NCBI RefSeq assembly: GCF_030272615.1
Contig: NW_026728907.1
Span: 355,001-377,500 of the forward strand
Direction: 5' to 3'
Source: Cryptomeria japonica
Taxonomy: Eukaryota; Streptophyta; Pinopsida; Cupressales; Cupressaceae
DNA length: 22,500 nt
Every line of letters begins with the position of its first letter. The stretch's first letter is position 1. Positions 1 through 8,225 of this stretch are shown here, in pieces. The notes under the pieces were generated by a model. The model made no database searches, was not told where the DNA came from, and saw only the letters and a program-made list of their open reading frames with translations. The position numbers were made by a program, and so were the translations under genes.

Positions 1-3000
1 ACCCCTTATCCCGCGATGCGTCCGATACACAGATGGTTCCAAGGCGGCCGAGGAGCCTCACCGCATAGCAATCGGGGGTGCGAGGCGAGGGATGGGGCGG
101 GAAGGCCCCAACGGCTAGACGGAAGAGGCTTCAGGGCCGCCTAGGAATGGTCCAAGCATCGGACACGCTTGGGGCGACTACCAGTGACAGCCCCCTATCC
201 CGCGATGCGTCCGATACGAAGATGGTTCCAAGGCGGCCGAGGAGCCTCACCGCATAGCAATCGGGGTGCGAGGTGGGGGATGCGGCGAGATGGCCCCAAC
301 GGCTAGACGGAAGAGGCCACAGGGCCGCGTCGGAATAGTCCAAGCATCGGACGCGCTTGGGGCGACTACCAGTGACAACCCCTTATCCCGCGATGCGTCC
401 GATACGAAGATAGTTCCAAGGCGGCCGAGGAGCCTCACCGCATAGCAATCGGGGTGCGAGGTGGGGGATGCGGCGAGATGGCCCCAACGGCTAGACGGAA
501 GAGGCTGCAGGGCCGCCTCGGAATAGTCCAAGCATCGGACGCGCTTGGGGCCACTACCAGTGACAACCCCTTATCCCGCGATGCGTCCGATACGAAGATA
601 GTTCCAAGGCGGCCGAAGAGCCTCACCGCATAGCAATCGGGGTGCGAGGTGGGGGATGCGGCGAGATGGCCCCAACGGCTAGACGGAAGAGGCCACAGGG
701 CCGCCTCGGAATAGTCCAAGCATCGGACGCGCTTGGGGCGACTACCAGTGACAACCCCTTATCCCGCGATGCGTCCGATACGAAGATAGTTCCCAGGCGG
801 CCGAGGAGCCTCACCGCATAGCAATCGGGGTGCGAGGCGAGGGATGCGGCGAGATGGCCCCAAAGGCTAGACGGAAGAGGCTGCAGGGCTGCCTCGGAAT
901 AGTCCAAGCATCGGACGCGCTTGGGGCGACTACCACTGCCAACCCCTTATCCCGCGATGCGTCCGATACACAGATAGTTCCGAGGCGGCCGAGGAGGTGG
1001 GGGATGCAGCGAGATGGCCCCAACGGCTAGACGGAAGAGGCTGCAGGGCCGCCTCGGAATAGTCCAAGCATCGGACGCGCTTGGGGCGACTACCAGTGAC
1101 AACCCCTTATCCCGCGATGCGTCCGATACACAGATAGTTCCGAGGCGGCCAAGGAGCCTCACCGCATAGCAATCGTGGTGCGAGGTGGGGGATGCGGCGA
1201 GATGGCCCCAACGGCTAGACGGAAGAGGCTGCAGGGCCGCCTCGGAATGGTCCAAGCATCGGATGCGCTTGGGGCGACTACCACTGCCAACCCCTTATCC
1301 CGCGATGCGTCCGATACACAGATAGTTCCAAGGCGGCCGAGGAGCCTCACAGCATAGCAATCAGGGTGCGAGGCGAGGGATGCGGCGAGAAAGCCCCAAC
1401 GGCTAGAGGGAAGAGGCTTCAGGTCCGCCTCGGAATGGTCCAAGCATCGGACGCGCTTGGGGCGACTACCAGTGACAACCCCTTATCCCGCGACGCGTCC
1501 GATACACAGATAGTTCCAAGGCGGCCGAGGAGCCTCACCGCATAGCAATCGGGGTGCGAGGCGAGGGATGCGGCGAGAAGGACCCAACGGCTACACGGAA
1601 GAGGCTTCGGGGCCGCCTCGGAATGGTCCAAGCATCGGACGCGCTTGGGGCGACTACCAGTGACAACCCCTTATCCCGCGACGCGTCCGATACACAGATA
1701 GTTCCAAGGCGGCCGAGGAGCCTCACCGCATAGCAATCGGGGTGCGAGGCGAGGGATGCGGCGAGAAGGACCCAACGGCTAGACGGAAGAGGCTTCGGGG
1801 CCGCCTCGGAATGGTCCAAGCATCGGACGCGCTTGGGGCGACTACCAGTGACAACCCCTTATCCCGCGACGCGTCCGATACACAGATAGTTCCAAGGCGG
1901 CCGAGGAGCCTCACCGCATAGCAATCGGGGTGCGAGGCGAGGGATGCGGCGAGAAGGACCCAACGGCTAGACGGAAGAGGCTTCGGGTCCGCCTCGGAAT
2001 GGTCCAAGCATCGGACGCGCTTGGGGCGACTACCAGTGACAACCCCTTATCCCGCGACGCGTCCGATACACAGATAGTTCCAAGGCGGCCGAGGAGCCTC
2101 ACCGCATAGCAATCGGGGTGCGAGGCGAGGGATGCGGCGAGAAGGACCCAACGGCTAGACGGAAGAGGCTTCGGGTCCGCCTCGGAATGGTCCAAGCATC
2201 GGACGCGCTTGGGGCGACTACCAGTGACAACCCCTTATCCCGCGACGCGTCCGATACACAGATAGTTCCAAGGCGGCCGAGGAGCCTCACCGCATAGCAA
2301 TCGGGGTGCGAGGCGAGGGATGCGGCGAGAAGGACCCAACGGCTAGACGGAAGAGGCTTCGGGTCCGCCTCGGAATGGTCCAAGCATCGGACGCGCTTGG
2401 GGCGACTACCAGTGACAACCCCTTATCCCGCGACGCGTCCGATACACAGATAGTTCCGAGGCGGCCGAGGAGCCTCACCGCATAGCAATCGGGGTGCGAG
2501 GCGAAGGATGCGGCGAGAAGGACCCAACGGCTAGACGGAAGAGGCTTCGGGTCCGCCTCGGAATGGTCCAAGCATCGGACGCGCTTGGGGCGACTACCAG
2601 TGACAACCCCTTATCCCGCGACGCGTCCGATACACAGATAGTTCCAAGGCGGCCGAGGAGCCTCACCGCATAGCAATCGGGGTGCGAGGCGAGGGATGCG
2701 GCGAGAAGGACCCAACGGCTAGACGGAAGAGGCTTCAGGGCCGCCTCGGAATGGTCCAAGCATCGAACGCGCTTGGGGCGACTACCAGTGACAACCCCTT
2801 ATCCCGCGACGCGTCCGATACACAGATAGTTCCGAGGCGGCCGAGGAGCCTCACCGCATAGCAATCGGGGTGCGAGGCGAGGGATGCGGCGAGAAGGACC
2901 CAACGGCTAGACGGAAGAGGCTTCAGGGCCGCCTCGGAATGGTCCAAGCATCGGACGCGCTTGGGGCGACTACCAGTGACAACCCCTTATCCCGCGACGC

Positions 3001-3629
3001 GTCCGATACACAGATAGTTCCGAGGCGGCCGAGGAGCCTCACCGCATAGCAATCGGGGTGCGAGGCGAGGGATGCGGCGAGAAGGACCCAACGGCTAGAC
3101 GGAAGAGGCTTCAGGGCCGCCTCGGAATGGTCCAAGCATCGGACGCGCTTGGGGCGACTACCAATGACAACCCCTTATCCCGCGACGCGTCCGATACACA
3201 GATAGTTCCGAGGCGGCCGAGGAGCCTCACCGCATAGCAATCGGGGTGCGAGGCGAGGGATGCGGCGAGAAGGACCCAACGGCTAGACGGAAGAGGCTTC
3301 AGGGCCGCCTCGGAATGGTCCAAGCATCGGACGCGCTTGGGGCGACTACCAGTGACAACCCCTTATCCCGCGACGCGTCCGATACACAGATAGTTCCGAG
3401 GCGGCCGAGGAGCCTCACCGCATAGCAATCGGGGTGCGAGGCGAGGGATGCGGCGAGAAGGACCCAACGGCTAGACGGAAGAGGCTTCAGGGCCGCCTCG
3501 GAATGGTCCAAGCATCGGACGCGCTTGGGGCGACTACCGTTGCCAACCCCTTATCCCGCGATGCGTCTGATACACAGATAGTTCCGAGGCGGCCGAGGAG
3601 CCTCACCGCATAGCAATCGGGTTGCGAGG
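1..3629. repeat. 188-bp tandem satellite array (about 19.3 copies)
   Basis: The landmark GA(T/C)GCGTCC recurs at 15, 204, 392, 580, 768, 956, 1116, 1304 and then every 188 bp to 3560. The exceptions are one 189-bp unit (15-204) and one 160-bp unit (956-1116) that lost 28 bp near 995. The array is cut by the left window edge and ends at about 3629 in a partial unit. Units from about 1440 to 3530 are nearly identical, while units at both ends differ more. Short minus-strand reading frames of 70-94 codons recur once per unit, but they only reflect the repeat and 188 is not a multiple of three. If the 35S unit is read on the minus strand, this array lies downstream of the promoters, as external-transcribed-spacer or promoter-proximal subrepeats. 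Confidence 0.97.
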
Positions 3630-3713
3630 CAGATTATTGGGAAGGGAACCCCCTGGGATGCGGCTCAAGCAGTGCCCAAAGGGACTGGAATGCGGAATCA
3701 CATCGAGAGACCC

Positions 3714-3859
3714 AAATGCTATACGAGGGCTCAAATCGAATTATCGATTTGGCCACGACATGGACGCATCGGAACGACTACCTTTGCCGAACCACTCGCA
3801 ATTGCATCCATACCGAAACCAATAGACATTTCCGTTAGAGCCCTCGCATAGCATTCGGG
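3714..3859. repeat. Single-copy relative of the 188-bp satellite (block 1)
   Basis: This block shares three ordered landmarks with the satellite: a GCTA(G/T)AC-like start, CGACTACC in the middle and CGCATAGCA(A/T)TCGGG at the end. The span is 146 bp against about 158 bp between the same landmarks in the satellite (for example 3465-3622). The intervening sequence is diverged. Confidence 0.65.
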
Positions 3860-3868
3860 AATCTCGCA

Positions 3869-3958
3869 TGCCCCTCTAAATCGACCAATGCTGGCGCTCA
3901 ATGAAAATCCGAGCGCTACCACCGTTCGAGCGCCAGCATTGGTCGAGTTAGAGGGGCA
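3869..3958. repeat. 31-bp near-perfect inverted repeat (large hairpin)
   Basis: The left arm 3869-3899 begins TGCCCCTCTAAATCG. The right arm 3928-3958 ends GAGTTAGAGGGGCA. The arms pair over 31 bp with a single mismatch and enclose a 28-nt loop (3900-3927). On the minus strand it would begin about 30 nt downstream of the predicted Pol I start at 3990. The two neighbouring units keep recognisable but degraded versions (about 4353-4449 and 4793-4890, roughly 8-10 mismatches over 32 bp). No transposon ends or target duplication were seen. Confidence 0.9.
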
Positions 3959-3982
3959 CGGGGGAGAATGCTCCAGTCAACA

Positions 3983-4012
3983 CCTCCCCTATATAAGTTA
4001 TTTGTCCGATTC
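3983..4012 (-). promoter_or_regulatory. Pol I promoter-like element 1, leftmost; candidate 35S gene promoter
   Basis: On the minus strand this reads GAATCGGACAAATAACTTATATAGGGGAGG in two parts: a conserved upstream half and TATATAGGGG. The second part fully matches the plant Pol I start consensus TATRTARGGG. TATATA lies at 3990-3995. It is the last element in the minus-strand direction, which makes it the best candidate for the gene promoter. The plus strand of the same site would also pass as a Pol II TATA box (CTATATAAG), so strand and polymerase are inferred. GGGGAG at 3961-3966 can pair with CTCCCC at 3984-3989. Confidence 0.6.
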
Positions 4013-4195
4013 TCGCACAACCGTAGTCTGCCTCGTCGAATCAAACAACGGTCCCAGATTCCGACTTCCGTTCCGTAGAGACCCAAAAGCTAGATGGAGG
4101 CTCGCAAGAAAGAGAGTCGGCGCATAGCAATCGGGTTTCTCGAACGTTTAGGGACCGAGCTCACTTGCGGATAGGGCAAAATCCGCCAAGCAACC

Positions 4196-4344
4196 CAAAA
4201 GCTAGACGGGGGCTCGAATCGAATCGCCTAGGCGGCCACAACAACGACGTGTTGGATCGACTACCAGTGCCAAACCATTCAGCAAGACTAGTCTGTGTCG
4301 AGGCCGGATAGAGATTCTCAGAGAGCGCCCGCATAGCATTTAGG
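4196..4344. repeat. Single-copy relative of the 188-bp satellite (block 2)
   Basis: It opens with CAAAAGCTAGACGGGGGCTC, carries GATCGACTACCAGTGCCAAA in the middle and ends with GCATAGCATTTAGG. The CGACTACCAGTG string is the same as in the satellite units. Confidence 0.65.
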
Positions 4345-4472
4345 AGACCTGCCGCGTCCCTCACACTCGACAAATGGTGGTGCACGTTTATAAATCCGAG
4401 CGATCCCAACCCTTTCAAGCACCAACATCGGTCGAGATAGAGGGGCACGGAGGGGGCTGCGTGAGACAACAC

Positions 4473-4502
4473 AGTCCCCTATATAAGTTATTTGTCCGAT
4501 TC
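4473..4502 (-). promoter_or_regulatory. Pol I promoter-like element 2
   Basis: TATATA is at 4480-4485, 490 bp from element 1. The start-side sequence is TATATAGGGGACT instead of GGGGAGG. The partner arm is changed too: 4451-4458 (AGGGGGCT) pairs with 4473-4480 (AGTCCCCT) over 8 positions with one G-T. Confidence 0.55.
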
Positions 4503-4636
4503 TCACACATCCGAAGAATGGTCATCAAATCGGACAACAGCCCAAACTTCCGACTTCCGTCCCAGAAAGCCCAAGAGCTATCTAAAACGTTCATGGCCGG
4601 AACTCGATCGCGGCTATACCAGTCCGCCAAGCAACC

Positions 4637-4786
4637 CAAAAGCTAGACTGGAGCTCTAGTCGAATCACCTCTGTGGCCATTGCAAGGACGTGTTGGAGCG
4701 ACTACCATTGCCGAACCATTCCGCAGGTCGAGTCCATACCAAGGCCGCATAGAGATTCACGATGAGCTCCTGCATAGCAATCAGGA
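4637..4786. repeat. Single-copy relative of the 188-bp satellite (block 3)
   Basis: It opens with AAAAGCTAGACTGGAGCTC, has GAGCGACTACCATTGCCGAA in the middle and ends TGCATAGCAATCAGG, in the same order and at nearly the same spacing as blocks 1 and 2. Confidence 0.65.
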
Positions 4787-4913
4787 GACTTGCCGTGTCC
4801 ATCACAATCGATAAATCCTGGTGCAAGATTTTTGCATCCGAGCGCTCCAACCAGTCGAGCACCAGCATCAATCGACATAAACGGGCACGGGGGGAGGATG
4901 CTCGAGAACACTA

Positions 4914-4943
4914 CCTCCCCTATATAAGTTATTTGTCCGATTC
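4914..4943 (-). promoter_or_regulatory. Pol I promoter-like element 3
   Basis: TATATA is at 4921-4926, 441 bp from element 2. GGGGAGG (4891-4897) pairs with CCTCCCC (4914-4920). The loop sequence differs from that of elements 4-13. Confidence 0.55.
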
Positions 4944-5400
4944 TCAAGCAGCCGAAGTCTGGTCATCGAATCGGGTCAAAGACCACAACTTCCGACTTTA
5001 CCCACAATGCAAGTCATCGAATCGAACATCGGCCCCCGAGTCGGACTCCATGCGTATGTCAGGTCATCGGACCCAAATTCCGCCTTCCTGCGCATGGCGG
5101 GCCATCAATATCAACTCGGTCATCGGACCCAAACTCCGCCTTTTTGCGTATGGCACGCCTTCAAATCGGTCATCGGACCCAAATTCCGCCTTCCTGTGCA
5201 TGGCGGGCCATCAACATCAACTCGGTCATCGGACCCAAATTCCGCCTTTCTGCGCATGGCACGCCATCAACTCGGTCATCGGACCCAAATTCCGCCTTCC
5301 TGCGCATGGCAGGTCATCGGACACAAATTCAGACCTCGCCAATATGCCTACGTATCGAATCGGTCATCGGACCCAACTTCCGACTTCATCCATACTGTAG
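4944..5400. repeat. Short tandem repeat of 38-56 bp built on GTCATCGGACCCAA
   Basis: GTCATCGGA recurs at 5063, 5119, 5169, 5225, 5275, 5313 and 5363, giving alternating 56- and 50-bp steps plus one of 38 bp. Most copies continue into AATTCCGCCTTCCTGCGCATGGC; the last two shift towards TTC(A/C)GAC. Positions 4944-5062 hold two weaker copies starting GTCATCGAATCG. Two overlapping frames stay open here (212 and 234 codons). They translate the same repeat in different frames, so no gene is called. Confidence 0.9.
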
Positions 5401-5458
5401 GGTCTTTGAGGTTGGCGCGGTGCGCTCAACCCAGGGAGTCGACCCATCGAAGCATACA

Positions 5459-5488
5459 CCTCCCCTATATAAGCTATTTGTCCGATTC
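5459..5488 (-). promoter_or_regulatory. Pol I promoter-like element 4
   Basis: TATATA is at 5466-5471. The start-site hairpin arm is shortened to GGGAG (5434-5438) against CTCCC (5460-5464), so only 5 bp pair. Confidence 0.5.
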
Positions 5489-5769
5489 CCACACCTGTGT
5501 AGTTTGCACCTCTGACCAGGACATCGACCCCAACTTCCGAACTCGACTGCAACGACGGCACCAGCGCCTTGGTGCGCACCTTGCGACGCACAGTCCCAAC
5601 ATTCGCCTTCCTGCACATGGCAGGTCATCGGACCCAAATTCCGACCTCGCGAGTATGCCTACATATCGAATCGGTCATCGGACCCAACTTCCGACTTCAT
5701 CCATACCGTAGGGTCTTTGAGGTTGGCGCGGTGCGCTCAACCCGGGGAGTCGACCCAACGAAGCATACA

Positions 5770-5799
5770 CCTCCCCTATATAAGCTATTTGTCCGATTC
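5770..5799 (-). promoter_or_regulatory. Pol I promoter-like element 5
   Basis: TATATA is at 5777-5782, 311 bp from element 4. GGGGAG (5744-5749) pairs with CTCCCC (5771-5776). Confidence 0.5.
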
Positions 5800-6080
5800 C
5801 CACACCTGTGTAGTTTGCACCTCCGATCAAGACATCGACCCCAACTTCCGAACTCGCCTCCAACGACCGAACCAGCGCCTTGGTGCGCACCTTGCAACGC
5901 ACAGTGCCAACATTCGCCTTCCTGCACGTGGCAGGTCATCGGACCCAAATTCCGACCTCGCGAGTATGCCTACATATCGAATCGGTCATCGGACCCAACT
6001 TCCGACTTCATCCATACCGTAGGGTCTTTGAGGTTGGCGCGGTGCGCTCAACCCGGGGAGTCGACCCAACGAAGCATACA

Positions 6081-6110
6081 CCTCCCCTATATAAGCTATT
6101 TGTCCGATTC
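6081..6110 (-). promoter_or_regulatory. Pol I promoter-like element 6
   Basis: TATATA is at 6088-6093, 311 bp from element 5, with the same flanks. GGGGAG (6055-6060) pairs with CTCCCC (6082-6087). Confidence 0.5.
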
Positions 6111-6391
6111 CCACACCTGTGTAGCTTGCACCTCCGATCAGGACATCGACCCCAACTTCCGAACTCGACTAAAAAGACCGCACCAGCGCCTTGGTGTGCA
6201 CCTTGCAACGCACAGTGTCAACATTCGCCTTCCTGCACATGGCAGGTCATCGGACCCAAATTCCGACCTCATGAGCATACCTACTAATCGAATCGGTCAT
6301 CGGACCCAACTTCCGACTTCATCCATACCGTAGGGTCTTTGAGGTTGGCGCGGTGCGCTCAACCTGGGGAGTCGACCCATCGAAGCATACA

Positions 6392-6421
6392 CCTCCCCTA
6401 TATAAGCTATTTGTCCGATTC
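6392..6421 (-). promoter_or_regulatory. Pol I promoter-like element 7
   Basis: TATATA is at 6399-6404. It is the last element before the 52-bp minisatellite, which separates it from element 8 by 897 bp. GGGGAG (6366-6371) pairs with CTCCCC (6393-6398). Confidence 0.5.
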
Positions 6422-6512
6422 CGACACCTGTGTAGTTTGCACCTCCGCTCAGGACATCGACCCCAACTTCCGAACTCGCCTGCAACGACCGAACCAGCGC
6501 CTTGGTGCGCAC

Positions 6513-7164
6513 CAAAAGTGCGCACTTTTGGAGGGCACTTTTCTGCGCTCCAAAGGTGCGCACTTTTGGAGGGCACTTTTTGGAGGGCACTTTTCTGCGC
6601 TCCAAAGGTGCGCACTTTTGGAGGGCACTTTTTGGAGGGCACTTTTCTGCGCTCCAAAGGTGCGCACTTTTGGAGGGCACTTTTTGGAGGGCACTTTTCT
6701 GCGCTCCAAAGGTGCGCACTTTTGGAGGGCACTTTTTGGAGGGCACTTTTCTGCGCTCCAAAGGTGCGCACTTTTGGAGGGCACTTTTTGGAGGGCACTT
6801 TTCTGCGCTCCAAAGGTGCGCACTTTTGGAGGGCACTTTTTGGAGGGCACTTTTCTGCGCTCCAAAGGTGCGCACTTTTGGAGGGCACTTTTTGGAGGGC
6901 ACTTTTCTGCGCTCCAAAGGTGCGCACTTTTGGAGGGCACTTTTTGGAGGGCACTTTTCTGCGCTCCAAAGGTGCGCACTTTTGGAGGGCACTTTTTGGA
7001 GGGCACTTTTCTGCGCTCCAAAGGTGCGCACTTTTGGAGGGCACTTTTTGGAGGGCACTTTTCTGCGCTCCAAAGGTGCGCACTTTTGGAGGGCACTTTT
7101 GTGCACTCCAAAGGTGCGCACTTTTGGAGGGCACTTTTCCTGTGCTCCAAAGGTGCACACCTAG
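6513..7164. repeat. 52-bp minisatellite, 11 in-register copies plus variant ends
   Basis: CTGCGCTCC occurs at 6543, 6595, 6647, 6699, 6751, 6803, 6855, 6907, 6959, 7011 and 7063, exactly 52 bp apart. The unit contains GGTGCGCACTTTTGGAGGGC followed by CACTTTTTGGAGGGCACTTTT. Two variant end copies (GTGCACTCC near 7101 and CTGTGCTCC near 7139) close the array. All frames on both strands are open through it, because the unit has no stop in any frame; the resulting 220-336-codon frames are not genes. Exact periodicity and near identity point to recent expansion or active homogenisation. Confidence 0.98.
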
Positions 7165-7288
7165 GTGAGCACCTTCGACCACACCTTGTAGCACACCAAA
7201 CTCTGACTTTCGACTTCATCCGCAATGCAGGGTCTTTGAGGTTGGCGCAATGCGCACAACCAGGGGAGTCGACCCATCAAACCCAACA

Positions 7289-7318
7289 CCTCCCCTATAT
7301 AAGCTATTTGTCTGATTC
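7289..7318 (-). promoter_or_regulatory. Pol I promoter-like element 8
   Basis: TATATA is at 7296-7301. The upstream half has TTTGTCTGAT in place of TTTGTCCGAT, a CpG-to-TpG change. AGGGGAG (7262-7268) pairs with CTCCCCT (7290-7296) around a 21-nt loop. Confidence 0.5.
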
Positions 7319-7445
7319 TCATACATGCGTAGCCTGCAGGAGCAATTAGGACATCGACCCCAACTTTCGGCTTCTAAACGAAAACAAGGTCTTTGAGGTT
7401 GGTGTAATGCGAACAACTAGGGGAGTCAACCCATCAAACCCAACA

Positions 7446-7475
7446 CCTCCCCTATATAAGCTATTTGTCTGATTC
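7446..7475 (-). promoter_or_regulatory. Pol I promoter-like element 9
   Basis: TATATA is at 7453-7458. It carries the TCTGAT variant. AGGGGAG (7419-7425) pairs with CTCCCCT (7447-7453). Confidence 0.5.
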
Positions 7476-7602
7476 TCATACATGTGTAGTCTACAGGAGC
7501 AATTAGGACATCGACCCCAACTTTTGACTTCTTAACGAAAACAAGGTCTTTGAGGTTGACGTAATGCGCACAACCAGGGGAGTCGACCCATCAAACCCAA
7601 CA

Positions 7603-7632
7603 CCTCCCCTATATAAGCTATTTGTCCGATTC
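7603..7632 (-). promoter_or_regulatory. Pol I promoter-like element 10
   Basis: TATATA is at 7610-7615. It retains TCCGAT. AGGGGAG (7576-7582) pairs with CTCCCCT (7604-7610). Confidence 0.5.
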
Positions 7633-7759
7633 TCATACATGTGTAGCCTGCAGGAGCCATTAGGACATTGACCCCAACTTTTGACTTCTTAACGAAAACA
7701 AGGTCTTTGAGGTTGGCGTAATGCGCACAACCAAGGGAGTTGACCCATCAAACCCAACA

Positions 7760-7789
7760 CCTCCCCTATATAAGCTATTTGTCTGATTC
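7760..7789 (-). promoter_or_regulatory. Pol I promoter-like element 11
   Basis: TATATA is at 7767-7772. It carries the TCTGAT variant. The hairpin is weakened to GGGAG (7735-7739) with CTCCC (7761-7765). Confidence 0.48.
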
Positions 7790-7979
7790 TCATACATGTG
7801 TAGCCTGCAACAACGATTAGGACATCCACCCCAACTTCTGAATTCGTCTGCGTTGACCGCACCAAAGGTGCACGCCTTGGTGCTCACCAAAATCCGACTT
7901 CCGACTTCTTCTGCTATGCGGGGTCTTTGAGGTTGGCGCAGTGCGCACAACCAGGGGAGTCAACCCACCGAATGCAACA

Positions 7980-8009
7980 CCTCCCCTATATAAGCTATTT
8001 GTCTGATTC
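7980..8009 (-). promoter_or_regulatory. Pol I promoter-like element 12
   Basis: TATATA is at 7987-7992, 220 bp from element 11. It carries the TCTGAT variant. AGGGGAG (7953-7959) pairs with CTCCCCT (7981-7987). Confidence 0.5.
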
Positions 8010-8136
8010 TCATACATGCGTAGACTGCAGCAATGATTAGGACATCCACCCCAACTTTTGACTTCTTAAACAAGACAGGGTCTTTGAAGTTGGTGCAGTG
8101 CACACAACCAGGGGAGTCGACCCATCAAACGCAACA

Positions 8137-8167
8137 CCTCCCCTATATAAAGCTATTTGTCCGATTC
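8137..8167 (-). promoter_or_regulatory. Pol I promoter-like element 13, rightmost
   Basis: TATATA is at 8144-8149. One extra A (TATATAAAG on the plus strand) shifts the upstream half by 1 bp. AGGGGAG (8110-8116) pairs with CTCCCCT (8138-8144). Confidence 0.45.
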
Positions 8168-8225
8168 TCATACGTGTAGTCTGCAGCAGCGATTAGGACA
8201 TCGACCCCAACTTCCGAATTCGTTT

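Larger units (their letters stand above)
3630..4960. repeat. Diverged 440-490-bp promoter-bearing repeat units
   Basis: Three higher-order units can be followed by their TATA elements at 3990, 4480 and 4921. Each holds, from left to right, a block related to the 188-bp repeat, an inverted repeat around a CCGAGCG core, an (A/C)GGGCACGG-type G-rich stretch, then the TATA element. The copies have diverged considerably from one another. An extra short relic of the block (4084-4136) joins AAAGCTAGA directly to CGCATAGCAATCGGG, with the middle lost. No gene was recognised; the few short reading frames overlap on both strands and share no plausible product. Confidence 0.85.
5401..6512. repeat. 311-bp tandem promoter repeat (three full units and one cut by the 52-bp array)
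   Basis: GGTCTTTGAGG occurs at 5401, 5712, 6023 and 6334, exactly 311 bp apart. Each unit contains one TATATAGGGG element, a GTCGAC site, a CACCTGTGTAG segment, a GACATCGACCCCAACTTCCG segment and two GTCATCGGACCCAA copies. The fourth unit runs only to about 6512, where the 52-bp minisatellite begins inside its CTTGGTGCGCACC segment. Frames crossing the units (for example 254 codons from 5569) are repeat artefacts. Confidence 0.95.
7165..8225. repeat. 157-bp and 220-bp tandem promoter repeat units
   Basis: GGTCTTTGA recurs at 7231, 7388, 7545, 7702, 7922 and 8079. The steps are 157, 157, 157, 220 and 157 bp. Each unit carries one TATATAGGGG element, a (GTCGAC/GTCAAC/GTTGAC)CCA segment and a TTAGGACAT(C/T)(G/C)ACCCCAACTT segment. 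These match the promoter half of the 311-bp unit; the 157-bp unit lacks the GTCATCGGACCCAA half. The 220-bp step includes a GACCGCACCAAAGGTGCACG insert at about 7856-7890. Confidence 0.93.

Noticed and set aside
131-3511. Series of 70-94-codon minus-strand frames, apparently a repeated small protein
   Set aside because: They recur because the 188-bp satellite recurs. Adjacent frames overlap each other, and lengths switch between 70 and 94 codons with single base changes.
1-3629. CRISPR-like array
   Set aside because: The repeats are head-to-tail 188-bp units without unique spacers, in a plant nuclear context.
3869-3958. MITE or other DNA transposon
   Set aside because: The hairpin has no clear target-site duplication, and its degraded relatives sit at the same place in each repeat unit, which argues for inheritance with the unit.
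6297-7349. Frames of 220-336 codons on both strands across the 52-bp array
   Set aside because: The 52-bp unit lacks stops in every frame, so all frames stay open; 52 is not a multiple of three, so the same DNA is read in three phases in turn.
3983-8167. Pol II promoters on the plus strand (CTATATAAG boxes)
   Set aside because: Not excluded, but no coding sequence follows any of them; the minus-strand TATATAGGGG match and the rDNA context fit Pol I better.
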